From the NCBI GenBank assembly GCA_024278345.1, contig JAJRTK010000181.1:1-15284 (forward strand): a DNA stretch of 15,284 nt. The letters are read 5' to 3'. Every line of letters starts with the position of its first letter. Position 1 is the stretch's first letter. The notes under the pieces are model-generated. The model did no database searches and was not told the origin of the DNA. It saw only the letters and a program-made list of their open reading frames with translations. Position numbers and translations under genes: made by a program. The stretch comes from a bacterium (GTDB lineage: Bacteria > CSSED10-310 > JAJRTK01). Below, piece after piece: positions 1 to 7,888 of the stretch.

Positions 1-18
1 AACCCGGGGACCAGTATC

Positions 19-1890
19 GTGAGTTATGGAGCTTTGTCCGGAGGGCCATTCGCCCGGCACTCCACCAGCCAGATCCAGCGCCGGATCGGGTGGATTGCCG
101 TTGCCGTTCGCCTGATGGCCCTTCTTTTGATCGTCCGTCTCTGGAGCCTTCAGATCCTTCAAGGGGCGGCACTCCGAGCAAGGAGCGAGGATTCCAGAAT
201 CCGAAGTGAGCGAATTCGACCGCCTAGAGGCCGCATTTTCGACAGAAACGGGACAGAGCTCGTCACCAACCGACCCTCCTACAATTTGCTCTTTTTTCCC
301 GATGAGTTGGCTGGCGAATGGACATTCGCTCAAGTTGCGAAGTTGCTCAACCTCCTGGAAAATGATCTGGTTGCCGCCGCGCGGGACAAGTCATTGCCGT
401 CATTTCAGGGGCGGATCTTGGCCCGGGACCTGACTTTTTCTCAGGTGTCGAAGATTGAGGCACGCATGGCGGGTCTCAGCGGATTATCCATCGAAGTGGA
501 GCCCAAACGATCCTACCGCTTTGGAAAGATGGCGGCTCACGTGCTCGGGACTGTAGGGATCGTGAGTCCTTCGGAATGGGCCGAGCTCAAGAATGATCCG
601 GCCCGTCGTTTTTCGGCTTCTGACTTCGTAGGCAAGACCGGTATCGAGAAAAGCTTCAACGATGAGTTGACGGGAACTCCAGGTTTCCGCACTTACGAAC
701 GGGATGTCCGTGGCCGCCCCGTTGCCTGGATCGACGAGATGAAACCGATTCCAGGCCAAGACATTTTCTTGAGCTTGGATTTCAGGCTCCAGACCATTGT
801 GGAGGAGGCGTTTGCCGGACAGATCGGGGCGGTGATCGCCATGGACCCGAACAACGGGGAGATCCTGGCATTTTCATCGGCGCCTTCTTTCGACCCGGAT
901 CTCTTTACCGGCGGGGGCTCGGCGCGGGCGTTGCAATCGTTGCTCACCGATCCGCGAAAGCCGTTGATGAATCGGGCCATCCAGAGTGCCCATTCACCAG
1001 GCTCAGTTTTCAAGGTTATCTCGTCCCTGGCCGGTCTCCAGAGCGGAGCGATTACAGCGGAGACCCGTGTTTTTTGCCGTGGCTCCGTGGTCGTCCGCGG
1101 AGACCGCCGTCACTGCCACCGCTCCGGCGGGCACGGGAGTGTCGAACTCGTGGAGGCCTTGGCCAAGTCGTGCAACGTCTACTACTACCTCTTGGGCGAA
1201 AAAACCGGGATCGAGCCTTTGGCCAAGATGGCGAAGGCTTTTGGTTTGGGCCGGATCACTGGGATCGAGTTACCTGGAGAGATCTCGGGGCTCGTCCCGA
1301 CGCCAGAGTGGAAGAGAAGGGTTCTGGGAGAGCCTTGGTGGCCGGGGGAGACCATCAGCGTTGTCATTGGCCAGGGCTCCCTGCTCACGACGCCTCTGCA
1401 ACTGGTGACACTCATCGCCACCATCGGGAACGGCGGCACTCGGTACCGGCCGACTCTCATCCGGGGAATCCGTTCTCCCCGCTCTGGAGAGCTGACGCGG
1501 CACCCGGTCCGAGCCGTGGCGCGCCTCCATGTTTCTCCGGATCAGCTTGCTTTGGTTCGCCGCGGACTTTACGCGGTGATCAACGAGCATGGGACGGGTG
1601 CTGCCGCGAAGATCGAAGAATTTCCGGCAGCCGGGAAGACCGGGACAGCGCAAGTGATTGGGAAGCGAAAGTTTTCCGGCGAGATACCAAGGCGGTTTCG
1701 TGACCACAACTGGTTTGTCTGTTACGCTCCGGCTGACAAACCTGAGATCGCTCTCATCATTTTCATCGAGAACGGGGGAAAAGAGGGAAGCCACGTGAAG
1801 ACACGGATTGCGGGTCGGATTCTCCGGGCTTTCTACGAGATGCGCCACCCGGGCGGGCCGGAAAACGAAGCCCGGGGAGGAAGATCATGA
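19..1890 (+). CDS. mrdA: Penicillin-binding protein 2 (peptidoglycan D,D-transpeptidase, elongasome)
   Basis: Class B penicillin-binding protein that cross-links peptidoglycan during lateral wall growth, working with RodA at the inner membrane. The 623-aa product has one N-terminal membrane anchor (about residues 25-47), a PBP dimer/pedestal region (about 60-235) and a C-terminal transpeptidase domain. All three active-site motifs are visible: S329-V-F-K332 (nucleophile), S384-C-N386 and K540-T-G542. Length is normal for the family. The GTG start at 19 has a GGGGA Shine-Dalgarno-like run 8 nt upstream. No in-frame stop lies between it and the window edge, so a start further upstream cannot be excluded. 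A TGA at 20-22 in another frame overlaps the start and could be the stop of an upstream gene such as mreD (inference). The stop overlaps rodA by 4 bases, indicating translational coupling. Confidence 0.95.
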   Translation: MSYGALSGGPFARHSTSQIQRRIGWIAVAVRLMALLLIVRLWSLQILQGAALRARSEDSRIRSERIRPPRGRIFDRNGTELVTNRPSYNLLFFPDELAGEWTFAQVAKLLNLLENDLVAAARDKSLPSFQGRILARDLTFSQVSKIEARMAGLSGLSIEVEPKRSYRFGKMAAHVLGTVGIVSPSEWAELKNDPARRFSASDFVGKTGIEKSFNDELTGTPGFRTYERDVRGRPVAWIDEMKPIPGQDIFLSLDFRLQTIVEEAFAGQIGAVIAMDPNNGEILAFSSAPSFDPDLFTGGGSARALQSLLTDPRKPLMNRAIQSAHSPGSVFKVISSLAGLQSGAITAETRVFCRGSVVVRGDRRHCHRSGGHGSVELVEALAKSCNVYYYLLGEKTGIEPLAKMAKAFGLGRITGIELPGEISGLVPTPEWKRRVLGEPWWPGETISVVIGQGSLLTTPLQLVTLIATIGNGGTRYRPTLIRGIRSPRSGELTRHPVRAVARLHVSPDQLALVRRGLYAVINEHGTGAAAKIEEFPAAGKTGTAQVIGKRKFSGEIPRRFRDHNWFVCYAPADKPEIALIIFIENGGKEGSHVKTRIAGRILRAFYEMRHPGGPENEARGGRS

Positions 1891-2981
1891 TCGATCGGCG
1901 CTATTTCTGGAGCTTCGATTGGGCTTTTCTCGTCGCGATTCTACTCCTGATGGGACTCGGCGTTGCCTACATCCACAGCGCTACCTTCCACGGTATTTCT
2001 GGCGGCATTTCCGGATTCACTTTTCGGCAGCTCCAGTGGTGCGGGCTTTCCATGATCGTCCTTTTTGCACTGCTCATGCTCGACTACCGCCGTCTCATTC
2101 GTTGGAGTCTTCTTCCCTACCTTGGCGGCGTTGCCCTGTTGGTGGCAGTCCTCTTGGCTGGGACCCTGGTCATGGGGGCCAGACGTTGGTTGCTCGTGGG
2201 ATCGTTTCGCCTCCAACCCTCGGAACTCATGAGGATTTTCCTTCCTCTTTGCCTGGCGGGGCATCTGGCGCGGCGGAAGAACACCGAGCTGGCCACGCGC
2301 CACTTGCTAATTCCCGCCCTCCTCCTAGGGGTGCCTTGCTTGCTCATCGTGAAAGAACCTGACTTGGGAACGGCGCTTTCCCTGATCCCTCCCGTGGCCG
2401 TCATGATCTTCGTGGCGGGGCTCCGGGCCAAGACCATCGCCCTCTGGAGCATCTTGGGGCTCCTGAGCATGCCCGTTGCCGCCAAATATCTCCTCAAGCC
2501 CTACCAGCTCAAGCGGATTACCTCCATGTGGAATCCGTCCGATCTGCGAGGAGCCAGTTGGCAAGCCGATCAGGCGAAGATCGCCATAGGAGCGGGCGAG
2601 ATTTGGGGGCGGGGTTATCTCCATGGCCGCCAGAGTCAGCTCGGCTTCATTCCCGAGCAGCATACAGATTTCGTTTTCTCCGTCTTAGCCGAGGAACAGG
2701 GGTTCGCCGGGTCGATCTTGGTGGTGCTCCTCTACGTTTTCATCCTTGGAAGGGGCCTTCGCATCGCCGCCGAATGCAAAGATCCGGAAGGAGCCTACCT
2801 TGTCGCTGGCTTGATGGCGGGGTTTGCGTTCCAGGCTTTCTACAACATCGGGATGGTCGCGGGGCTTTTTCCCATCACGGGAATTCCCCTCCCCCTCATG
2901 AGTTATGGGGGGTCGTCACTGTTGGTTTCCACGGTCCTCCTCGGGCTTGTCCTCAACGTGGGGATGCGCCGCTACTCGTGA
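1887..2981 (+). CDS. rodA: Rod shape-determining protein RodA (SEDS peptidoglycan glycosyltransferase)
   Basis: SEDS-family integral membrane enzyme that polymerises lipid II into glycan strands and forms a complex with PBP2. The 364-aa product is almost entirely hydrophobic segments, about ten by eye. Family-typical features include the GARRWL stretch near residue 95, followed by LQPSE at about 108-112, the KEPDLGTAL segment near 153, a large extracytoplasmic region ending in FIPEQHTDFVFSVLAEEQG (about 255-275), and the C-terminal PLPLMSYGGSS motif. Length is typical. It starts at an ATG sharing bases with the mrdA TGA, so the two are translationally coupled, the usual arrangement. Its last codons and stop lie inside a perfect 27-bp tandem duplication, described separately; the duplicated unit repeats the stop, so the protein end is unaffected. 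Confidence 0.95.
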   Translation: MIDRRYFWSFDWAFLVAILLLMGLGVAYIHSATFHGISGGISGFTFRQLQWCGLSMIVLFALLMLDYRRLIRWSLLPYLGGVALLVAVLLAGTLVMGARRWLLVGSFRLQPSELMRIFLPLCLAGHLARRKNTELATRHLLIPALLLGVPCLLIVKEPDLGTALSLIPPVAVMIFVAGLRAKTIALWSILGLLSMPVAAKYLLKPYQLKRITSMWNPSDLRGASWQADQAKIAIGAGEIWGRGYLHGRQSQLGFIPEQHTDFVFSVLAEEQGFAGSILVVLLYVFILGRGLRIAAECKDPEGAYLVAGLMAGFAFQAFYNIGMVAGLFPITGIPLPLMSYGGSSLLVSTVLLGLVLNVGMRRYS

Positions 2982-3012
2982 GGGATGGGGATGCGCCGCT
3001 ACTCGTGAGGGA
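2959..3012. repeat. Perfect 27-bp tandem duplication spanning the rodA stop codon
   Basis: Bases 2959-2985 are repeated exactly at 2986-3012, and the match ends on both sides (2958 g versus 2985 a; 3013 a versus 2986 t). The unit contains the last seven rodA codons, the TGA stop and a few downstream bases. Because the unit is 27 bp (a multiple of three) and carries its own stop, the second copy is an untranslated echo of the gene end. This looks like a recent slippage or unequal-exchange event, since the copies have not diverged. Confidence 0.97.
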
Positions 3013-3078
3013 AAGGGGAGAGTACGCCGGGGGGAGCCTCTCTTTGCGGAATCGTGATCCGATAGAGGGGAGACGAGG

Positions 3079-3135
3079 GGCGAGCGGCGGGAGCGGCTGC
3101 GAGTGACGGGAGCGGAAGGCAACCCAAAAGAAAAA
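3079..3135 (-). repeat. Dispersed intergenic repeat, copy A
   Basis: This lies in the 279-bp gap between rodA and rng. The core GACGGGAGCGGA at 3105-3116 is identical to copy B (10869-10880) and, on the opposite strand, to copy C (5634-5645). With copy B the match extends through AAG(G/A)CAACCC and then an A-rich tract (here 3126-3135). The strand is given so that the element reads T-tract first, then GGTTG, then TCCGCTCCCGTC. Inside this copy a 17-bp unit is repeated with 15/17 identity (3080-3096 and 3099-3115). Upstream, 3037-3070 can fold into a bulged hairpin (CCTCTC with GAGGGG, then CGGA with TCCG) but lacks a T-run, so I do not call it a terminator. Confidence 0.75.
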
Positions 3136-3260
3136 CCATCGGTTGAGCTTCTTCTTGACCTCGAAATGCGTAGAGCGCACATCTCCAGAGCATTTGGAAG
3201 TTACCGGGCCGTCGCCTACCATGCTCCAGTAGCTCCTGAAAACCAGAACCGACGGATGAT

Positions 3261-4799
3261 ATGTCGAAGAAAATCATTGCCAACATCACGTTCCAAGAAG
3301 CTCGTGTCGCCATTCTTGAAGATGACGTGCTCATGGAGCTTTATATCGAGGGGAAGACGCACCAGCGGATTGCCGGAAACATCTACAAGGGAATGGTCAC
3401 CAAGGTGCTTCCCGGGATGCAGGCTGCCTTCGTCAACGTGGGGCTTGCCAAGGACGCATTCCTCTACGTGATGGATGTCTACTACGACATTGTGACCCAG
3501 GAAAAGGGAGAAGAGGACGACCATGATGCTCGGACGGCCAATGGCGGCTCGCCTGCCGATGAGATCCTGGAGCAGCCAGTGGAGAAGCTCGTTTCCACGA
3601 ATATCTCCGATATGCTCAGGGTGGGACAGCAGATCCTGGTTCAGATTTCCAAGGAACCCATAGGTACCAAGGGGGCGCGGGCCACATCTCACATCACTCT
3701 TCCCGGTCGCTATCTGGTCTACATGCCCACGGTGAACCACGTCGGGGTTTCCAAGCGGATACGAGACGAATCGGAGCGGGATCGCCTCCGGCAGCTCGTG
3801 CGGACACTTCGCGGTTCTAATACGGGGGGATTCATCGTCCGCACTGTGGGGGAAGGCCGGGAGGAGACTGATTTCGCCGCCGACATGGAATCTTTGACGA
3901 ACCTTTGGCACAAGATTCAGAAGCGGGCTGAAGCCGTCCACGCCCCGCAGCTCATCCACGCGGATCTCGACCTTTTGTCCCGGATTATCCGGGACTATCT
4001 TTCGCCGGGTATCGAGGCGCTCATCATCGACTCGGAACTCGATTATCTTCAAGCGCTGGAGTATATCGACACAATCCAGCCCAAGTTCACGAGCCGCGTG
4101 AAGCTCTATGTCAAATCCTACCCGGTTTTCGAGGACTACGGAATCGAAGAAGAGATCGAGAAGGCGCTCCATTCGAAAGTGTGGCTCCGGTCCGGAGGCT
4201 ACATTGTCATCGATCAGACGGAGGCCCTGGTGGCCATCGATGTCAATACGGGCAAATACGTTGGCAAGCGGAACCTCGAAGACACCATTGCCAAGATCAA
4301 TGCCGAGGCCGCCAAGGAGATCGTGCGGCAAATCCGCCTCCGGGATCTGGGCGGCATCATCATTATCGATTTCATCGACATGGAGAAGGAAGAGAACAAG
4401 CAGAGAGTTCTCGACATCCTTCGCCAGGAGCTTGCCAAGGACCGGTCCAAGTCCTCGATCCTTCCTCTTTCGGAGCTGGGACTCGTCCAGATGACCCGGA
4501 AACGGGTGAAGCGAAGCCTTGTCCACACCCTTTCCCGTGCTTGTCCCTATTGCAACGGAAGGGGCACCATCAAATCGGTGCGCACCATCATTGCCGAAAT
4601 CCAGCGGGGCATCCTCAAAATGGGGTCCCTCGACGAAGACAAAGAGATCACCATGCGCGTCCACCCGGACGTTGCGGCCTTTCTTCGCCGGGAAGACCGC
4701 TCTTTGGTCCACGAGATCGAAAGCACCACGGGAGCGGCGGTCACGATGCGAAGCGATGACGGTTTGCACCACGAACAATTCGACATCGTTTTGCACTAA
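3261..4799 (+). CDS. rng: Ribonuclease G/E family endoribonuclease
   Basis: Single-strand-specific endoribonuclease for rRNA maturation and mRNA turnover in the cytoplasm. The 512-aa length fits the short RNase G type, without the long C-terminal scaffold of RNase E. An S1 RNA-binding domain occupies about residues 36-140, starting at NIYKGMVTKVLPGMQAAFV. It contains an acidic, Gly/Ser/Asp-rich loop (about 78-105) that seems longer than usual. The catalytic DNase-I-like region has the magnesium ligands D327 (AIDVNTGKYVG) and D370 (IIIIDFIDM). The zinc-link is C428-P-Y-C431, followed by NGRG. The ATG at 3261 begins the conserved MSKKIIAN-type N-terminus; the overlapping ATG at 3256 is out of frame. 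It lies downstream of rodA, a context like the mre-rng clustering known in enterobacteria. A 57-bp gap separates it from the next gene, which is probably co-transcribed. Confidence 0.95.
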   Translation: MSKKIIANITFQEARVAILEDDVLMELYIEGKTHQRIAGNIYKGMVTKVLPGMQAAFVNVGLAKDAFLYVMDVYYDIVTQEKGEEDDHDARTANGGSPADEILEQPVEKLVSTNISDMLRVGQQILVQISKEPIGTKGARATSHITLPGRYLVYMPTVNHVGVSKRIRDESERDRLRQLVRTLRGSNTGGFIVRTVGEGREETDFAADMESLTNLWHKIQKRAEAVHAPQLIHADLDLLSRIIRDYLSPGIEALIIDSELDYLQALEYIDTIQPKFTSRVKLYVKSYPVFEDYGIEEEIEKALHSKVWLRSGGYIVIDQTEALVAIDVNTGKYVGKRNLEDTIAKINAEAAKEIVRQIRLRDLGGIIIIDFIDMEKEENKQRVLDILRQELAKDRSKSSILPLSELGLVQMTRKRVKRSLVHTLSRACPYCNGRGTIKSVRTIIAEIQRGILKMGSLDEDKEITMRVHPDVAAFLRREDRSLVHEIESTTGAAVTMRSDDGLHHEQFDIVLH

Positions 4800-4856
4800 G
4801 ACAGGCTGCCTTCCGCCAGGAGAGTCGCCGAGAACTCAGCCAAGAGGAGAACCGAC

Positions 4857-5567
4857 GTGAGGTCATCCATCGTGAAAACTCTGGCCGCCATCGGCGCCAT
4901 CACCGTCGGCTTGGTGGGATACGAAACCTACAACCGCAATTTCCAGGAAGCGGCCAAGATTCGGGAAGCGCGGGAGCTCGCCGAAAAAGAACGGCTCCGG
5001 GCCGAGGAATACAAACGCCAGCTCCACAGTGTGCTCTCTGAGAGAAAGACCACCCGGTTCCGCGTGCTAGAGACCGAAGATGTGCTCCTTGACGGCAAAA
5101 CAACCCGCCGCAACAAACTCAGGATCGTCCAGTGGACCGACGAGGGGAAACGGGTTTTTTCTCAGGAAATCGAGATCGTCGGCCACAAGATCTACTTCGA
5201 GGGCGTCGTCGTTCACCTCCAACGTGATCGCCTCGTCAAGGGGGACCGGAACCTCCATCTGCTGGTGAGGGTCTTCTCCGACGAGCTTCCCCCTTCCAAG
5301 GGAATCCCCATCCTGAACTTCCAGCTCGATGCCGCGGACAAGCTGGTAAGGGAAGAGATCCGGGATGTTCCCAGGGACAAGCGCATGGCCAGTTTGAACT
5401 ATATCCGCCGGATTGCCGGCGACCAGGAGTTTGCGCGCTCCGAAGGCGTTCGAGCCATCAACGGACAGGCCGTCTGCGACTACCAGGATCTCGAAGTGGG
5501 CTACGTCTACACCATCGTCGAGAAATCCGATGGCGCCTATCTCATCGAAAAGGCACCCATCCCCTGA
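4857..5567 (+). CDS. Uncharacterised membrane-anchored coiled-coil protein
   Basis: I do not recognise this family. The 236-aa product begins with a short basic segment and one hydrophobic helix (about residues 8-23), likely an uncleaved signal anchor. Next comes a strongly charged Glu/Arg/Lys/Ala-rich helix (about 28-62), probably coiled coil, and then a beta-rich globular region (about 65-232) with no motif I can name. The predicted topology puts most of the protein outside the cytoplasm. The GTG at 4857 is preceded by AGGAG with good spacing (4844-4848); an in-frame GTG at 4872 is the alternative. It sits 57 bp after rng and points the same way, so it may share the rodA/rng transcript. A wall-synthesis or envelope role is inference from position only. 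Codon use matches its neighbours and coding appearance is good. Confidence 0.85.
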   Translation: MRSSIVKTLAAIGAITVGLVGYETYNRNFQEAAKIREARELAEKERLRAEEYKRQLHSVLSERKTTRFRVLETEDVLLDGKTTRRNKLRIVQWTDEGKRVFSQEIEIVGHKIYFEGVVVHLQRDRLVKGDRNLHLLVRVFSDELPPSKGIPILNFQLDAADKLVREEIRDVPRDKRMASLNYIRRIAGDQEFARSEGVRAINGQAVCDYQDLEVGYVYTIVEKSDGAYLIEKAPIP

Positions 5568-5612
5568 TTCTGGATCGCGGAACACCTTCAGGGAAAAAAT
5601 TCCAAGAAGTGA

Positions 5613-5673
5613 TTTTTTCTCTTATGGTTGCGGTCCGCTCCCGTCGCCGTCCATCCGGCCGCCGCCGTCCGCC
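5613..5673 (+). repeat. Dispersed intergenic repeat, copy C (inverted relative to A and B)
   Basis: This lies in the gap between the uncharacterised gene and the 3' end of rnpB. It reads on the plus strand as a T-rich tract (5613-5623), GGTTG (5626-5630), then TCCGCTCCCGTC (5634-5645) and a GC-rich tail. From 5634 the next 40 bases match the minus strand of copy B at about 32 positions without gaps. The A6/T6 arms 5593-5600 and 5612-5619 (GAAAAAAT and ATTTTTTC) are also complementary and could form a weak AT stem that overlaps the start of this element. Confidence 0.65.
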
Positions 5674-5720
5674 TTTCATCGCCCTCGGGCATGGTCGATC
5701 TTCAGAGAATCCAGAGAACG

Positions 5721-6140
5721 GGAGGTGGAAACCGGAGAGGGACTATAAGCCGAGTTTTGTGCCAGTCTTGCGACTGGTGGCGATCATTCATCTAGGCCTA
5801 CGGTTACCCGCGGGCTCCAGCGACTTACCCGGGAGCTTCGAGCGGGCCGCTCTCAAACGCTCCCCTATTTAGTCTTGCTTCGGATGGGGTTTACCTGGCC
5901 GACCCAGTCGCCTGGGACGCCGGTGGTCTCTTACACCACCCTTTCACCCTTACTCCACTGGCCCGAAAGGCCGGCGGGGCGGTCTACTCTCTGTTGCACT
6001 TGCCGTCGGGTCACCCCGCCTGGACGTTATCCAGCATCCTGCCCTATGAAGCTCGGACTTTCCTCCCGCCGCCGCGCTTCGGCCAAGGCCTCCACGACGA
6101 GCAGCCGGCGATCACCCGTCCATCTCCGGAATCCACCTCC
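5721..6140 (-). ncRNA. rnpB: RNase P RNA (class A, M1 RNA)
   Basis: Catalytic RNA that trims 5' leaders from tRNA precursors together with the RnpA protein. Read on the minus strand it carries the conserved blocks in order: GGAGGAAAGTCCGAGCTTC (P4 5' side), GTGCAACAGAGAGTAGACCG, GTAAGGGTGAAAGGGTG, a GTAAGAG block, GCAAGACTAAATAGGGG, TAGATGAATGATCGCC, and ACAAAACTCGGCTTAT near the 3' end. P2 pairs GGUGAUC with GAUCGCC. The ends are set by P1: 6118-6140 (5' strand) and 5721-5743 (3' strand) are complementary at 20 of 23 positions, longer than the P1 I expect. Mature ends may be a few bases inside this. It lies downstream of rnhA on the same strand; I see no convincing promoter of its own. Confidence 0.95.
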
Positions 6141-6156
6141 TTTTCTCCGCATCCAT

Positions 6157-6184
6157 GAAGAAACACCGGCCAATGCCACCGGTG
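6157..6184 (-). terminator. Candidate Rho-independent terminator after rnhA
   Basis: On the minus strand, CACCGG (6184-6179) and CCGGTG (6169-6164) can pair around a 9-nt loop and are followed by TTTCTTC. The stem is short and the T-run is broken, so this is a moderate candidate. It lies between the rnhA stop and the start of rnpB, and would separate the mRNA from the stable RNA. Confidence 0.4.
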
Positions 6185-6214
6185 CCCAAAAACGCAATCC
6201 CCTCGTTGGCGATC

Positions 6215-6991
6215 TCACAAAGGGAGCTCTCCCTGTGTGGTCCCGCCGCGAGCGCTCCGCCGCCGGGAGCTATCCTTCTTCAAAATAGGTCCCAGGGCCA
6301 AGTTGGCCAACTCGTCCGCGCGTGCGTTCAGGGACCTTGGCACATGCAGAAGGTGGATCTCTTCAAACTCCTCCATTTGTTCCATTGCCTGCTTGTAGAG
6401 CTTTTTCAGCGAGGGACTCTTGACTCGGTACTTCCCCTTGATTTGCCGAACCAAAAGTTGGGAATCCGAGTGGATGTTCAGCCTCTGAAATCCGTAACGC
6501 CGGGCCGTGGCCAGGGCGCGAAGCAGGCCCTGATACTCGGCCGAGTTGTTGGTCGCCCTCCCGATGAACTCCCCCTTTGCCACGAGCTCCACTCCCTCCG
6601 GATCGAAGATGACGTAGCCCACTGACGCAGGGCCGGGATTCCCCTTGCTAGCGCCGTCGAAGAAGAGATCCACCAAAATTGTAGAGACCGTGGCATCGGC
6701 GGAGCTGCCCTGCTCCTCTGGTGTTTCCGAGGTCTGCTCAAGAGAAGGATCGGCCTCCTCGGGCTGCCTTGCCGCCGATTCGTTGGTCTGCTCCGCGGAC
6801 AACCTCGCCTGGCCAAGGGCGGCTGCGGCATCTCTTGGCAACGCCAGGGCATGAGCGGCGCGGAGGAGAAGCTCCCGAAGGGCGGTTGGCGTCAGGCCGG
6901 GGAAGGTCTCCAGGGCTCTGGCAAAGCTCAATGTCCGGGAGAGGTGTTCCAAGACTTGAGAAGGGTCTTGTCTGTCCGAGGCTTTGCTCAT
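6215..6991 (-). CDS. rnhA: Ribonuclease HI-like protein with N-terminal helical extension
   Basis: Endonuclease that removes the RNA strand of RNA-DNA hybrids, such as R-loops and primers. The RNase H fold occupies about residues 104-235 of 258, and the DEDD catalytic set is complete: D112 (FFDGASKGNPGP), E152 (NNSAEYQGLL), D176 (IHSDSQLL) and D226 (NARADELAN). The short, basic-helix-poor form resembles the YpdQ/archaeal-type RNase HI rather than E. coli RnhA. Residues 1-60 form a predicted helical region of unknown role with an FPGLTPTALRELLLRAA segment, joined by a Glu/Ser/Thr-rich linker (about 65-102). The ATG at 6991 follows GAGG with suitable spacing. It lies downstream of the zinc-ribbon gene; the same pairing is known in Mycobacterium tuberculosis (Rv2229c-Rv2228c). 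The C-terminal tail is basic. Confidence 0.93.
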   Translation of the reverse strand: MSKASDRQDPSQVLEHLSRTLSFARALETFPGLTPTALRELLLRAAHALALPRDAAAALGQARLSAEQTNESAARQPEEADPSLEQTSETPEEQGSSADATVSTILVDLFFDGASKGNPGPASVGYVIFDPEGVELVAKGEFIGRATNNSAEYQGLLRALATARRYGFQRLNIHSDSQLLVRQIKGKYRVKSPSLKKLYKQAMEQMEEFEEIHLLHVPRSLNARADELANLALGPILKKDSSRRRSARGGTTQGELPL

Positions 6992-7150
6992 GGATCCTCT
7001 GATTGGGGCGGCAGCGTGAGCTTGTTCGACGGAGGCATTCCCGATGCCACCTCTCAGAGTGTCAAGCCCAGCAGCCCTGATTCGACAGGTCTCCGCCAGC
7101 GTGACCGTCAGGATCGGGCTAGCGAGTGGTCTTGGGCGGAAAACTCGCGT

Positions 7151-7888
7151 TCAGTGAGTTTCCGGATCCGCTTCATCGGGGGATTCCGGCCGATAGAGAA
7201 ATCGGTTGCAGTTTTCGCAATAGTGGAGCTTCTCGCCTCGGCGGACTTCCGCGGCGAATTGCGGACGGAGATTCAGGTTGCAGCCGCCGCAAATCGAGCC
7301 TTTCACGAGTTGGGCAATCGTGTGGTTTCCGATCTTCTTGCGAAGCTTCTCATATCGCTTCAGAAGGCGTGGTTCCAGTGCTTCGGCGATCTTTTCTCTG
7401 CTTGTTTCGGCGTCTCGTTTTTCCGCTTCCAGCACCGCCGCTTGTTCCTGTCTGCGGGAAATCCTCTGCTCGGCGTCCGCCGCAAAGCCTTCGAACTCCG
7501 TTGCGGCAATCTGCCTTTCTTGCTCCAGCTCGTCGAGCTGATCGAACAAGAGAAGAACTTCAGTTTCAAGGTCCGAGTTCTTTTTGTTGAAAGCCTCGAT
7601 CTCAGCCAGGGCAGCCTTGTACTCGCGGTTCGTCTTGATGCCCATCAGTTGAGCGTTGAGCTTTTGGGCTTTGCCCTGGTTTGCCTCGATGTGGGACTCC
7701 GTGCTCCTGCGCTTCTTTTCCGCCTTGGCGACGGCGGCTTGCGCTGCCTCCAGACGGGAGCGCTTGGTTTGAAGATCCGATTCCAGCACTTCGATCTGGA
7801 CCGGAATCTCCGCAAGTAGCTGCTCCAACCGCTCGATCCCGCGATCTTGGCGTTCCAGATCGAGAAGGTTGACGAGTTCACCCAACAA
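7151..7888 (-). CDS. Coiled-coil C4-type zinc-ribbon protein (zf-RING_7 family)
   Basis: A 245-aa protein with a long antiparallel-type coiled coil (about residues 8-185, Glu/Lys/Arg/Ala-rich) and a C-terminal zinc ribbon with ligands C200, C203, C224 and C227. This is the layout of Pfam PF02591, whose structurally studied member is Helicobacter HP0958. Members bind nucleic acid or protein partners, but no general biochemical role is settled. The start is a TTG at 7888, chosen because a perfect AGGAGG (complement of 7895-7900) lies 6 nt upstream; the next codon is also TTG (7885) and could serve instead. It precedes rnhA on the same strand with about 160 bp between them, matching the conserved pairing in Actinobacteria. 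The protein is expected to be cytoplasmic, with no membrane segment. Confidence 0.9.
   Translation of the reverse strand: MLGELVNLLDLERQDRGIERLEQLLAEIPVQIEVLESDLQTKRSRLEAAQAAVAKAEKKRRSTESHIEANQGKAQKLNAQLMGIKTNREYKAALAEIEAFNKKNSDLETEVLLLFDQLDELEQERQIAATEFEGFAADAEQRISRRQEQAAVLEAEKRDAETSREKIAEALEPRLLKRYEKLRKKIGNHTIAQLVKGSICGGCNLNLRPQFAAEVRRGEKLHYCENCNRFLYRPESPDEADPETH

Noticed and set aside
3103-3471. 122-aa open frame starting in the rodA-rng gap
   Set aside because: It begins inside repeat copy A and continues out of frame through the start of rng, with no motif or ribosome binding site.
3216-4796. Long open frame (526 aa) on the minus strand
   Set aside because: It lies opposite rng, whose domains and catalytic residues are complete; the protein has no recognisable family and its composition reflects the antisense of a GC-rich gene.
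5593-5619. AT-only inverted repeat (GAAAAAAT/ATTTTTTC) as a terminator
   Set aside because: The stem has almost no GC pairs and a loop of 11 nt, so it is unlikely to be a strong terminator; the T-rich part is better described as the start of repeat copy C.
5875-6288. 137-aa open frame
   Set aside because: It lies inside RNase P RNA, which is supported by many conserved blocks and the P1/P2 pairings.
6851-7819. Plus-strand open frame of 322 aa
   Set aside because: It runs antisense across the start of rnhA and most of the zinc-ribbon gene, both of which have clear motifs and ribosome binding sites.
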